A stretch of 64,000 bases of DNA from Aphrocallistes beatrix (taxonomy: Eukaryota; Porifera; Hexactinellida; Sceptrulophora; Aphrocallistidae), in NCBI GenBank assembly GCA_963281255.1, contig OY725490.1:1860001-1924000 (forward strand). The letters are read 5' to 3'. This document shows, piece after piece, positions 1 to 10,428 of the stretch. How positions within the stretch are numbered: position 1 is the stretch's first letter; each line of letters begins with the position of its first letter. Below the pieces are notes generated by a model, which saw nothing but the letters and a program-made list of their open reading frames with translations, had not been told where the DNA came from and searched no databases. The position numbers and the translations under genes were made by a program.

Positions 1-292
1 CTTGTAAATTCAAATTCGGGAAATTAAGAACGATATGAAAGATAACTATTCATATGTTTAGAAAGTACTCTAACTGTTGATAACTACATATATGTACATA
101 GCAATATTAATTAATGTATGTTTTTTGAGGCTTATCCGTAGCTTGAAACTGACACATTCTATCGGCAATATGGAATGAATCCTAAAAGTATTCGAGCTAC
201 GAAAGTTGCCAGAATTCGAAGAGAATATTGAAAAGAAAAAGAAAATACTAAAAAATTATTAAAACTGCATTTCAATTACGTAGCTAATAAAA

Positions 293-1549
293 TTATATTA
301 CACCGACAAGATATAGAGGGACAAAAATTGGGACGAAAACACAAGCTGCAGCTATAAAAAGGCCAAAGCTCAATCCGCTCAGGATTTGAGCTATTTTAAC
401 ATATCTCTTGGCGTTTTGATAATCTTGTTTCTTTTCCTCCATATATCCCATGCCTACGCATACAAGAGCTGCAACTCCGAAAGGAGGAAAGCAGAACATA
501 GCTAAGAATGCTAAGCACCAGATCCATCCAGTTGCAATGTGAATGGGAGGATGTAAGAACGCAGGTTCCGCCTGAGGGATTTGATGATGAGGAAGTAAAC
601 CAGGGACACCGTACGCTCTAGGGTTTAGATGTCCTTGGTGGCCTAAACAATAAAATGACACGTTAAAATTGCCATTGTTATTAAGAAATAAAGTGTAAGG
701 AGGGCTTCATCTAGCTTTTCTAGGAGATGCTAAAACATCCCTCTGATTATTTTCATATGCCTAGCTCAGCGATTTTCAACCTTTTTTGGATGTGGACCCT
801 CTACTACTAACCATAATGCAAAATTTCTAATCGTGTGGAACCCTGATATCTTCTGTGGACCATTACATGGACCTAGCTTATGTATTTCATATAAGGTATA
901 GGAGTTTAGGAAATTTTTCACGCGCCTAGATCTATATTGGTTAAAATTTCCGCATCTTTATGCGATACCTCAGGATTAGAGTTGGAACTGAGTTCACTTT
1001 TATGATTTTGGAACTGAACCCGGTCCGACCCGAAACAACAAATTTATATTCTAGACATGAGCTAAATACAAAAGTGTAGTGTAAAGGGAGTAGCGTTCCT
1101 CCATTAATTTCCAAAGAGATAGCGCGTTTAACATTTTCCTTGACGGACTGGTAGACTATCTTTTTAATGATTGTAATTTCTCTCCATTTTCTTGAGAAGC
1201 CTTATTCTTTCGCAATATTATGTAGGAGCGGCGATATTTGTGACAACATTCATAGATATATTCATGTCCCACCAACATTTGGGGTAAAATACTATTTTAC
1301 AATCGCACCTCAACTCTAATTTTGAGGAATGTACCGCTTAATGTACTAAAATATATTAGAACTGAGCACGAGCTCAAACCTGAACTCGAAACCGATTCCA
1401 ACTCTTCCTGGATGAAACTTGAAATATTATTTCTCACCTGCTGGCTTTATAGGACCAGGAGGATGGGGTTGAGGTGGGATCAGAGGAGTTGTAAAATTAG
1501 GAGGAGGGTGAGTAGGGGGAGCATTAACTAGAACTTCATCTCTGTTCAT
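293..1549 (-). CDS. CD225/dispanin-family two-helix membrane protein, copy A (2 exons)
   Basis: Two exons on the minus strand, 1549..1438 and 642..293, encode 153 residues. The first exon ends CCAGCAG|GTGAG and the second follows TTGTTTAG; the split Gly codon keeps the frame. The protein has a proline-rich N-terminus (residues 10-36) and then a hydrophobic segment beginning TGWIWCLAF, a loop with G-MGYMEEKK and a second hydrophobic segment after AKRYVKIAQILSG. This is the CD225 (dispanin) layout seen in IFITM, PRRT and TMEM91-type proteins, which sit in plasma or vesicle membranes. The cytosolic proline-rich tail is typical. Which dispanin subfamily it belongs to, and its function, cannot be told from sequence. 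The start is the first ATG of the proline-rich exon. The near-identical exon structure of the neighbour at 1975-2812 confirms the model. Confidence 0.82.
767..871. mobile_element. hAT-type MITE remnant inside the dispanin A intron
   Basis: It starts with CAGCGATTTTCAACC, the inverted end of the family seen complete at 44893-45014. It is flanked by CCTAGCT (760-766) and CCTAGCT (872-878), a likely target duplication. The right terminal repeat is degraded. Confidence 0.55.
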
Positions 1550-1559
1550 GCTTAGTTGT

Positions 1560-1790
1560 ACCTTGGAATATAATGCTGTTAGACATATATGGTATCATAT
1601 ATACTGTGTCTAGTTCAACTTGTCAAGTTCTCGTATTTCTCTGCCTATAATTTTATTCAATTTAACAGAGGAAGTTTCACTGTATCAGATTATATAAAAT
1701 TGTTATATAGTAAGGACTTGATTCACCAATCACTCCCATTCTGAAATAATTAGACCAAATAGAGTCAATATGAAAGCTAGGTTCGTAGTT
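1560..1790 (-). promoter_or_regulatory. Upstream region of dispanin A, repeated at 2870-3030 and 4690-4790
   Basis: The DNA just upstream of dispanin A shares ordered blocks with the DNA upstream of dispanin B: TTTCTCTGCCTATAA, CTGTATCAGA, TAGTAAGGAC and ACCAAATAGAG. A third copy of the distal blocks lies at 4690-4790 with no dispanin gene beside it. These blocks probably hold the promoter; no clear TATA box was picked. Confidence 0.5.
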
Positions 1791-1974
1791 TCTTTGGGTT
1801 CCATGGATAATACTTTTATATCGCATCCCGAAAAGCCCCACGAAATTCAAACCCGAGTCGCACTTTTATCATGGCTCATGTTGGCATGTATGCATTCTAC
1901 AGACAAAGTGCGAAAAGAGTTGTCAGAATTCAAAGGAGAAATACTAGTAACTTCAAATGATGAAACTCATGTAT

Positions 1975-2812
1975 TTATAATATAGTATATTTTGTTACTA
2001 AAAAAAGAAAAAGTACAGCAATTGAAGCTAGATATAAAAATGGTCCAATAGTTAGACTCAGACCACTCATGATTTTAGATATCTTGACACATGTCTTGGC
2101 ACTTTGAGACTTTTGTTTCTTTTCATTTGCATATCCGATTATGGTGGATAGCAGAGCTAAGATTCCAGTGAGAGGACAGCAGAACATAGCTGAGATTGCC
2201 AGGCACCAGATCCACCCAGTTGTAATGTGTGTGGCGGGCCGTAGGAATGCAGGTCCGGCCTCTGCGATTTGATAATGAGGAAGTAAACCTTGGATATCAT
2301 TGTCTCGTGGGTTTAGCTGTCCTTGGTGGCCTAAGCAAATATATAGAAACTTAAGCTATTACTATTACAGCGCAGGCAAAAGGGTTTTAGAAGTGGTTCG
2401 GCTTTTACCTATCCAACCGGATCACTATTAAAAAGTTGTCCGGTTTACCATGACAAACCTGAGATCACTTTTGAAAAGTAGTCCGGTTAAAACCGTACCA
2501 ACCGGACCAGTGGCTACGGCCCTGTATTACAGTCGACTCCGCTTAATAGGGTCACATCGGACAGAGGACATTTTGCCCCGATTAAGCGGAGAGCTCTATT
2601 AACCGAAAGTATTTTGTATTACCTTATATGTGTGATATGTGTGACCCGATTAAACTGTTGCCCTATTAAGCGGAGTCGACTGTATTCAAAAGATATTGTT
2701 AATTCTCACCTGTTATATATGTGGGAACGGGAGGATGGGGTGGAGGTGGGATTAGAGGAGCTGTTACATTAGATGTAGGGTATGTAACAGGTGTATTATA
2801 ATTTCTGTCCAT
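1975..2812 (-). CDS. CD225/dispanin-family two-helix membrane protein, copy B (2 exons)
   Basis: Exons 2812..2710 and 2330..1975 encode 152 residues, with donor ATAACAG|GTGAG and acceptor TTGCTTAG, at the same phase and position as in copy A. The proline-rich N-terminus (residues 19-30) leads into G-HQGQLNPR, which is shared with copy A (G-HQGHLNPR). Next come TGWIWCLAISAMFCC as the first membrane segment, a loop with GYANEKKQ, and a second hydrophobic stretch near the C-terminus. This is a tandem paralogue of copy A in the same orientation, about 0.4 kb apart. The membrane segments have diverged more than the linker. Role unknown beyond membership of the family. Confidence 0.82.
2530..2682. 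mobile_element. Tc1/mariner- or pogo-like MITE in the dispanin B intron
   Basis: 153 bp with terminal inverted repeats CAGTCGACTCCGCTTAAT / ATTAAGCGGAGTCGACTG, flanked on both sides by TA. A partial relative is at 26069-26136. Confidence 0.75.
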
Positions 2813-3135
2813 TACTTAGTAGTTCTTTGGATTTAGTCTTGTTAGTCATATATATAGGATCTTGAAATGTAGTTTAATTTATCAAATTTCTTCTATTCCT
2901 CTGCCTATAAGTAAATTTCATCACCAGAGCAAGTTTCAATGTATCAGAATATAATACAAATGGAAATGTAATAAGGACGTCCTATAGCAACCACTTCTAT
3001 TTTGAACTAAACCAAATAGAGATCATATGACCATCTTAAATAGTATAAGTTATTGCTTTGAGGTATTATTAGGGAGACGACAGTTTACGTTCGTTTTCCT
3101 AATAATGCTCTAAAATATTTTTGATGTGCCTTAGT

Positions 3136-3215
3136 ATGTTGAAAGTAATGTCCCGCGAAAACTTTCGAAAAAGTGGAATTGTCCCGCTTTTCAGTGTATA
3201 GGACTAATAAACTTA
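3136..3215. repeat. Short dispersed repeat, also at 5350-5432
   Basis: Both copies share TATGTTGAAAGTAATGTCCC and then AAAAAGTGGAA-TGTC-CGCTTTT. They resemble an internal part of the GTCCCGC-rich MITE family (complete near 27393). Confidence 0.5.
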
Positions 3216-3388
3216 TCAAGGTCTCTTATTTCTCTGCCTAGCTCAGTACGTAAAGGAAGAATGCTATGCAGATATGCATACTATAGGACATACCACTGTA
3301 CTCATCTTTTATAGGTTCCAACCTCCAAATGACAAGTCTCGGGCGGGTGATACCTGCATTAAGGTAGTAAACTCTCAATCGCGCTGAA

Positions 3389-3526
3389 ATCATGTTGAAG
3401 AGATCGAAACTGAGTTCAACAAAACTAAACAAGAAATGAATAAGTTGAGAGAAGCTCTACTCACAGTAAAATCTGATGCAACAGCCACACTTGTAAATAT
3501 TCGTGAAAAATTTTTTTACGATCGTA
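3389..3526 (+). pseudogene. Coiled-coil 5' segment of the NHL gene, out of frame
   Basis: An open stretch immediately after a TGA encodes a helical, charged segment (EEIETEFNKTKQEMNKLREA and on to LVNIREKFF). It resembles the coiled coil that precedes the NHL repeats in the genes at 47122 and 59175. A run of seven T at 3511-3517 puts it one base out of frame with the downstream NHL reading frame; a run one base shorter would read through. Either this is a decayed 5' end or the homopolymer length is wrong. Confidence 0.5.
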
Positions 3527-4510
3527 ATGAAAAACGCAGAATTACTCGACCAATCAATTGATTTCGTTTGGGATCCTCTATTCGAGAATGACATCAAACA
3601 AGTCGGGAGTATCAAACTTTATGGACAGCCAGCCGCTTCTCTTAACAGAAACTTCCCTCCACAAGTCAAGCCCATCATCCCTAACTACAAAACTAAACAA
3701 GCTCCTACTGCTTACTCCTGTAAGACAATTACGGACCAGAAAGCTCCAGGAGAGTTGAACTGTCCTGCGAGTCTAGCTATCCATTACAAAACCGGGAGAA
3801 TTTACATAGCAGATCAGAACCATCATCGCGTACAAGTGTTCAACTGTAACGGAGACTACCTGTTCATGTTCAGCGATCACATGAAGAGAAAAGGAATATG
3901 CATTTCCCTCAATCAAGTCTTCGTCAGGCAATGCAGTGGTCACTGTATTTATGTATACGGACTGGAAGGTAGGACAATGAAGATATTTGGCATTGAAGGC
4001 AGTGGGAAAGGACAATTCAAGTATCCACACGGTATAGATGTCTCCGAGAAGAACCAAAATATCTACGTTTGTGATTATAGCAACGATCGAGTTCAAATCT
4101 TCACAGAAGATCTCGAGTTTCATTCCATGCTGGGAATAGGAGTGTTCAAAGCACCACGTGACGTGAAGGTTACGAGAGACAAAGTGTTGGTGCTAGATGA
4201 GAGTGATCCGTGTTTGTTTGTGTTCAGTTCAGAGCATCTGCTAAACAACCGACTCATAACTCGTGGAACCGGCAAACAAGTAAGTAATTCCTACTGTTTT
4301 GACATAGACAGGGAATATAGCATAATTATGAGTGACATCAGTAGCCATTGTGTGTATGTATTTAGTCGTGAAGGAGAGCAGATACACAAGATCGGGAAGC
4401 CAGGTCAGGAAATTGGAGAGTTTACAAATCCGTATGGAATAGCACTAGATAACACGGGGCGGATAATCGTAGTGTGTCGTAAGAGTAAAGCTAGTTTACA
4501 AATTTTCTGA
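3527..4510 (+). CDS. NHL-repeat beta-propeller protein (5' end doubtful)
   Basis: 327 residues from the ATG at 3527; the frame is open back to GTG at 3503. At least five NHL-type blades are visible: GELNCPASLAIHY with IYIADQNHHRVQVF, GQFKYPHGIDVSEKNQNIYV with SNDRVQIF, FKAPRDVKV, CFDIDREYSIIMSD with CVYVFS, and FTNPYGIALDNTGRIIVV. NHL propellers bind RNA or protein partners, as in TRIM-NHL proteins. No RING or B-box is present. The coiled-coil segment just upstream is out of frame, so the gene may be a truncated pseudogene or may carry a sequence error. It sits inside what looks like a third copy of the dispanin promoter. It is clearly divergent from the 47 and 59 kb NHL genes. Confidence 0.7.
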   Translation: MKNAELLDQSIDFVWDPLFENDIKQVGSIKLYGQPAASLNRNFPPQVKPIIPNYKTKQAPTAYSCKTITDQKAPGELNCPASLAIHYKTGRIYIADQNHHRVQVFNCNGDYLFMFSDHMKRKGICISLNQVFVRQCSGHCIYVYGLEGRTMKIFGIEGSGKGQFKYPHGIDVSEKNQNIYVCDYSNDRVQIFTEDLEFHSMLGIGVFKAPRDVKVTRDKVLVLDESDPCLFVFSSEHLLNNRLITRGTGKQVSNSYCFDIDREYSIIMSDISSHCVYVFSREGEQIHKIGKPGQEIGEFTNPYGIALDNTGRIIVVCRKSKASLQIF

Positions 4511-5118
4511 ACATTCAGTAATTATTTTCAGACTACCTTACTTTTCTCTACTTGAACTATACTAGTATTCTGTATGTATAAGTTTTGTATGTAGTTACTT
4601 AGTATAATGTTATCATTTGGCTGTGACTTATTCATATTGTATAGTACACTTCCAACTGCTTGCTTTTTAGTAGATTCTTCGCTTTATTTTTTCATGAAAA
4701 CTGTTATATAGTAAGGATTTCCTATATCAATCATTCCCATTCTGAAGTACTTAGTACATGTAATTAGACCAAATAGAGTCAATATGACCATTTGAAAAGT
4801 TCAGCATTGTCGAATACTACAATTGTACATACGTACTATAAAAGGGTATGCTTAACCTTCGAGACGGGACAGAGTCACAGGACCTTCTCGGAAAATTTAG
4901 ATACCACTACAGCCTTCTCAACCCTTGGATCCTCACCCAGTAATAAATATTATAGGCTTTATGTAAAACTCAAGTTCGAGTTTATGATTTCTTAAGGACC
5001 CAGAATTATCTGCTTAAAGTCTGCCAATTATCCGAGTTTATACCTTTGAATTCTATAAACCCATTCTTACAATCGTTTAAATATATCATTCAGCATAGAT
5101 TTATTAGAAAATACGGAA

Positions 5119-6435
5119 TTACTGTTCAATTTGTGAATCAATATTGTACTCTTCCTGGCTTCCTCCACTCGTGGATTCCAATTCTTCTTTACTGCTAGAA
5201 CTGCTCTCAACGATCTGAACCGACTTTATATCTAAGTTGAGAGGTTGCTTATTCACATCTTCTTCCTGTGATGAAATATCTAAGACAATGAAAAACTCAT
5301 AAAATACTTGCTAACTGTCTCGTGTTTGGTGGGACGTCCCGCTTTTTTGGACATATGTTGAAAGTAATGTCCCACGAAAACGTTCCAAAAAGTGGAACTG
5401 TCTCGCTTTTTAGTGTATATGACCAATACAAATATATTAAGTCCTGATAAATAGCTCAATGTCCCGATAAAATACTACTTAAGTCCTTTTCATAAACCTT
5501 CGTAAATTTCATTTATTTATAACTATAAAAATCACCTATCATTGGATTTTGCTTCGAAGAAGTCATCTTGTTGCCTCGGGAGATTTCCACTTCCTTCATA
5601 TCGCTTGCAGAATGGAATGTTGCTGTGTTCTGACAAACCAGCAGCTCTCTAATGGCTTTTTCCTCCACTTGCAGTCTATACAGTAATACGACCAAAATGA
5701 ACAAAATATTCTTCTATAGTGATGTTAATAGTAATCTCCAGGCGCCTGTAAGCAAGCGAAGCTCGCTTGTCAATATTAAATTCAAATTCAAAATTGGTTA
5801 ATCAGTTTATATATTAAAACTCAGTGTTTTTTGTTTATTTTAGATAAATTTTAAATAACAATAAACTAATTTTAAGATCGTGAAACTTAATTTAGCTAAA
5901 GTTGATACAATTCTATTATTGATCACTTCACATTTTCATCCGGTATTACGGCCGTCTAGGAGGGGGTGCCCCCTAGTTTAAGAACCCCTGCTCTATAGCA
6001 AGATGATGTGATAGGAGCGAGTCGCCCAAAGGGAAACTTAAGCAGACACAAAGTGTCTTCCAGCCGCATAGCGCAAGCGAGTAAAGCGCGCTTGTATATT
6101 CATGGCCTTAGGAAGCGGTCAGCTGATAAGGCCATGGGCTGGTACCACATTTTTATAAACTATATTAGTTCTATGGCGAATAGGTGGCTGAACCTAACAC
6201 TTTTGATTAACGTATTGGCAATGGCCCAATTTTTACGAGCTTCCGACGGCAATGATATTATGAAATCACTTTGTCTGGTATTCTCTCAACAATCACGTGC
6301 TCACCATCCAATCAAATTTAATAGCTAAATTAACCTGCATAATTGTTCTTTTAGTTTCCTCTTCACTCCGTTTAGAGTCTCCACTTCTTTCCCTATCTCC
6401 ACAGATAACTTAGATGCATTATCAACCAGCGACAT
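5119..6435 (-). CDS. Small three-exon coiled-coil protein
   Basis: This gene was assembled by hand on the minus strand: exon 6435..6335, exon 5675..5536, exon 5279..5119, giving 133 residues. Splice sites are TTATGCAG|GTTAAT, TTACTGTATAG|ACTGC, CCAATGATAG|GTGATT and TTGTCTTAG|ATATT, and the frame is kept across both junctions (phases 2 and 1). Residues 1-50 form a charged helix (EIGKEVETLNGVKRKLKEQL). The C-terminal third is acidic and serine-rich (VESSSSSKEELESTS) and ends IDSQIEQ. No family is recognised. A further upstream exon is possible, because CTGTTATAG lies just before the start codon and could be an acceptor. The introns carry transposon-like repeats (5350-5432 and about 5735-6130). 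Confidence 0.62.
5735..6130. repeat. GC-rich AAGCG/GCGCTT hairpin repeat fragments in the intron
   Basis: Contains AGCAAGCGAAGCTCGCTTG near 5750 and GCAGACACAAAGTGTCTTCC with CGCAAGCGAGTAAAGCGCGC near 6040-6090. Related strings occur at about 46990-47060, 52431-52490, 59040-59110 and 62210-62275. They form short hairpins and are far richer in GC than their surroundings. Element class unknown. Confidence 0.45.
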
Positions 6436-7799
6436 AATGCCTATAACAGACACGAGTCCATACACAGCTATATAGTTGCTTCCATTCCATCAGGAATAGG
6501 GATAAGCTCCTAGTGGTGGATACTATTGTATGGACAGATAGCTGGTATTGTATAGAATCAATATAGCGGAGAGTTATATTAAGAAAATATTTATACGCAT
6601 TGGTCCTTGGTTTCTGCTTGGGTATAGTAGAAAAATAAGTTCAATACATTCGAGCTGTAGATGTAGTGATAAAATTCAACAAAAGAAGATTTGAAAATAA
6701 AATTTTAAAATTTATATATATTGTATGATTTACAGTATTCACCTGATGGCAGTTTAACACCTCAGAAATGTGTCATCGAATAATGTAAGTGTCGCTGTTA
6801 TTGTATCTATCATTTATTGTCGATTCTGATTGGTGTTTAAGCCTGATAATTACACTCTCTCTAAGCTTCACTTGAAAACACGGCACCTCCCAAATCAGTT
6901 CAACTCCATCTTATGCGAGAGTATTCTCCTATGTAACTTTTGAAAATGCGTCATATATCTGAACAACATGCACTCTGTACTGGAAATGTTAACATTGAGG
7001 AATATTTTGACTGACATTGTGATTACTGATGATGTCTTCATTATTCAATTAGTATCTGTTTCCTTGTATTAATTACCATCAGACCATTTTGCAAGGAGTC
7101 ACACTTGATAGACATCCACATCTTACTCCTCAATAATTCTTTCATAAAATGCATACAATACTTTCTAGAAAAATATAATTAAACAATTCTCCTAATGCCA
7201 CAAGACATTCATGTAACACTCTTGAGTCAGCTCAGATAGATACATTAACATAATGCTTCACAAGCATATGTTATTTTAAAGTTGATTTGATAAAAATTTG
7301 CTGAAATAATCACATTAAATTATTCCCACTCATCACTTGCACTCTACTATTTAATAACAGCAGATAAATACGCATACAATTAGCTGTAGTAGAGATTAAA
7401 AAGCTGATAAAGGGAAATATTTCTAAAGAACCGTCCCCAATTCCAGTGTATATATTCTAAGTTATTAGAGAAGGAATCATTCGATGAATACATATCATTT
7501 ATCCAGACCTTACAAACCTATCCTCTTCCGGACTGCTCAAGAAATGACGATGCTTGAAATCAAAATACAAAGATCAACAACTTGCAAATGCTGAGAGGAA
7601 TCCCAGTCCAGCTCAGCTTACATCATCAACCTGAACATGAACTGACCTCTCTACTCAATTACCAAATTAGCTGAATCAGTTTATACTAGTGTAGTGGAGC
7701 ATTGAGCTAAAAATAAGCCTACGTATTTATTATACTGTGATATTACTGTGAATTAAAAGTCAATGTATTGACTTACTATTCTATAATTAACTGAAAAAT
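6436..7799. other. Intergenic region, no gene seen
   Basis: About 1.4 kb of AT-rich sequence with frequent stops in all frames. I see no coding segment or inverted-repeat element in it. Confidence 0.5.
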
Positions 7800-7809
7800 C
7801 TATAAAAAG
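7800..7809 (+). promoter_or_regulatory. TATA box of NT-C2/PH gene 1
   Basis: TATAAAAAG starts about 100 bp before the ATG at 7900, a reasonable distance for a short leader. Confidence 0.45.
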
Positions 7810-7899
7810 ATTTCTTACTCTACACAGAAACTAATACATTTCTCAAAGTATTTAAGGAGCAAAATAGTAAATAAATTTATATAATAATTCGAGTTCCCA

Positions 7900-9480
7900 A
7901 TGTTAAAAAAGAGCGCCAAATTCTTAGTCAGTTCTCATTACAAAAAGATTGACATTCAATTCAACCACAGTTATAATGTCAATGAATTTAACATAAAATG
8001 GTCCCGACAATTCCGTACAACAGACTCGATCAACTTTCAAGGCTCTACTGTTTGGAATGAAACAGGAACAGATGAAATTGGCTCTTGTTTGGGACAAGCT
8101 ATCTACAGATATACTTGCAAACCGTGTTTAAAGGTTACATTGCATAAGAACAAGAAAGGTGCTTTCGAAAAAAAGCTGTACAAATACTCTCTCGAATCGA
8201 TTGGCTATGATCAGAAGGTTAAAACGTTTGCTTCAGCTGAAATTGATCTGAGCGAGTATGCTGATCTCAGTGGAAGCGAGCATAACATCGCCATTCAGTT
8301 GGAACCAAAGAAAAAGTATGTCTTGAAGGCCGTCATCTACCTCTCACTCAGTTTCGAGTTCATTCGCTCTGGAAGCTCAAAGGACGATGACATGATCAGC
8401 ACCTGGTCCAGAGAGAGTTTGGATTTGGATGCCTTTAAGCCAGATGACCTCGATGACTCCGGAGAAGTGATGGACCTCAGCGTCAACTCGCTTGTCCACA
8501 AAATGAAGGAACTCAGCTCAGATGTTGTTGTGAGAGAATCCAACTTCTTCGAGAACCTAACGAATTGTCAGCTGATCGTCATCATCTGTAACGCCGAGTT
8601 CACTCACCTCTCTCCCGAGCTGATCGCCACCACGAACAACTTCTACTCCAAAGTGAAGGCCAAATTCGGCGACACGGTCGAGCTCTTCTATCTCTCCTTC
8701 GACAAAGATGAAGAAGCCTTCACCACTGCTCTGAACACACACAAGCTGAGATGTCCAGCCATCAAACCATTCTCCAAACTCCACAGCACTCTCTCACAGA
8801 ACTACGACATCACCAAGGTCCCCTACCTGATCGTTCTCTCTCAAGACAAACTGGTCGGATGTGCGTCAAACTTCTCTTCTATATCCGCACACTTGGACAA
8901 TAAAAATGCGGAACGAAGAGTTGAAAAGTGGTTGGGTAACAAGAGAGTTCTAAAAATAGCCTCAGCTCCTAACCTGTCTACTTTCAGCTCACCTTCAGAA
9001 GACAGTGCGGAACACGCAGAGACACTCCCGAGTGAAGAATTAGAGAACAAGATCCTCTGCCTTCGCGAGAAAAATCTTTCACGGAAATCCAGGATCAGTC
9101 AGTATATGGGCAAAGAGGTTGAGCTAAACAAACGCGTATCAATACTGCAAGCAGAAACGAATCTAAAAACACGGTTAATGAAAAGAGGGCAGGGGTTTAA
9201 GGGTAAAATTTGGCGAATGCGAGAGTTCCAATATGAAGATGGCAAGATCATATATATCGATGCGAAAAAGAACGAAGTGAAAGGCCATATTAATATCTCC
9301 AAAATATTGTCCTTCGACCTGGTTCCCAAAGATGATCAGGACAAGAATGAAGCATCTTTCAATATAGTCACAAGTGACAGAGTCTACGAAATGCAAGCCC
9401 GGGACTATGAGCACATGACTACCTGGATCAATGCGGCAGCAATTCTCCAGAATTCTCTGTCCTTCATTAACGAGCATTGA
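7900..9480 (+). CDS. NT-C2 / redox-dead nucleoredoxin-like / coiled-coil / PH protein, copy 1
   Basis: 526 residues, one exon. Residues 1-152 look like an NT-C2 domain (as in EEIG1/EHBP1): FNIKWSR, STVWNETG, LKVTLHKNKKG, AEIDLSEYADLSG and the closing strand LSLSFEFIRSG. A linker rich in Asp and Ser follows. Residues 220-322 resemble the nucleoredoxin/tryparedoxin thioredoxin fold: LIVIICNAEF, NNFYSKVKAKFGDTVELFYL, SFDKDEEAF and YDITKVPYLIVLSQD with the cis-Pro. The WCxxC active site is absent (NAEFTHLS), so it should be redox-inactive. Residues 380-420 are a charged helix. Residues 422-520 form a PH domain (LMKRGQGFKGKIWRMREF through the C-terminal helix Trp in MTTWINAA). A lipid-binding membrane adaptor is inferred. 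The segment after about 8490 is richer in GC than its surroundings and nearly identical to the inverted copy at 10.4-11.6 kb. Confidence 0.85.
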   Translation: MLKKSAKFLVSSHYKKIDIQFNHSYNVNEFNIKWSRQFRTTDSINFQGSTVWNETGTDEIGSCLGQAIYRYTCKPCLKVTLHKNKKGAFEKKLYKYSLESIGYDQKVKTFASAEIDLSEYADLSGSEHNIAIQLEPKKKYVLKAVIYLSLSFEFIRSGSSKDDDMISTWSRESLDLDAFKPDDLDDSGEVMDLSVNSLVHKMKELSSDVVVRESNFFENLTNCQLIVIICNAEFTHLSPELIATTNNFYSKVKAKFGDTVELFYLSFDKDEEAFTTALNTHKLRCPAIKPFSKLHSTLSQNYDITKVPYLIVLSQDKLVGCASNFSSISAHLDNKNAERRVEKWLGNKRVLKIASAPNLSTFSSPSEDSAEHAETLPSEELENKILCLREKNLSRKSRISQYMGKEVELNKRVSILQAETNLKTRLMKRGQGFKGKIWRMREFQYEDGKIIYIDAKKNEVKGHINISKILSFDLVPKDDQDKNEASFNIVTSDRVYEMQARDYEHMTTWINAAAILQNSLSFINEH

Positions 9481-9612
9481 GACTTGTTCTAATAGTTTTG
9501 ACTGATTCATACTATACTGTGTAGACATGCTGTATTTGTATGCTAATTTGATAATAACGATAAAACACCACCATAAAGTACTACATTTTGATACAAACAT
9601 TTTTCACATATA

Positions 9613-9897
9613 CAGTTGAAACCGTTTTTTCTTACACTAGGTTATCCTTACCAATTTTCCCAGCACACATTAATTAATTCGTTTTTATAACTAATTTTCA
9701 TCGGTTTTCTTACACCGGGTTATCCTTACTAATCGTTTTTTTCTTACTCTTTATGATGTAAGAAATTCCGAGTTTCCTGGTAAATTCATCAGTTTTCTAT
9801 TATTCACGATCTGTTCTTATAATTAGTTTATTCCTACTTCGGTTTATTCTTACTATTTTGATCTAAAAAAATAGTAAGAAAGAGCTGGTTTGAACTG
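9613..9897. mobile_element. MITE with GTTGAAACCG terminal repeats
   Basis: 285 bp, flanked by TA on both sides. The ends are CAGTTGAAACCGTTTTTTCT and, inverted, AGAGCTGGTTTGAACTG. Internal runs read CTTACT. Relatives are at 46220-46396, 57217-57385 and 57888-58090. Confidence 0.75.
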
Positions 9898-10428
9898 TAT
9901 GTAGATCACAGGGCATAGACCTGGGATGAGGATTGGTAGGCCTTCGGGCAAATCGTATTATGGTTTTTACCAAGATAATAGCCTTCAACTAACTATTAGT
10001 TGGACCAACTCTATCGGAGCCTACGACTATTGGACCAATTAATGAAAATACTATCAAATCGAGTTAAGAATACTTCCTCTATATATTCTAAATTTAATAT
10101 CGGTAAATTTCTGTGAATCTGGACAAGAACAGTATAGTATGACTAGTAAATATTCTTGAATATTGTAATATTGTCATCAACTGTGATAGACTTATTATGA
10201 TGGGAATATTTCATGGGGGAATTAGGCAGTCTAGACTATAAAGGTATCTTTCACCATAATTCAGTTATCAATCGTGTAATTAAATTATAATATTAGTTAA
10301 TTAATTAACTTAATTGCCCAACTACTTTGATAGATAATTATATTAACGACCGTAATTGAAGGATTGAGCCAGAGTTTTAATATTGAATAGAATTACTATA
10401 ACATTAAATGGATTTAAATACATATATG
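9898..10428. other. Intergenic region between divergent gene copies, nothing recognised
   Basis: About 0.5 kb of AT-rich DNA between the 3' ends of NT-C2/PH copy 1 and inverted copy 2. No coding signal or repeat was identified. Confidence 0.4.

Noticed and set aside
1322..1531. Plus-strand frame of 69 residues
   Set aside because: Overlaps antisense the first exon of dispanin A.
6008..6328. 106-residue plus-strand frame
   Set aside because: Covers a hairpin repeat in the intron of the three-exon gene on the other strand; no domain.
9175..9600. 141-residue minus-strand frame
   Set aside because: Antisense shadow of the PH domain of NT-C2/PH copy 1.
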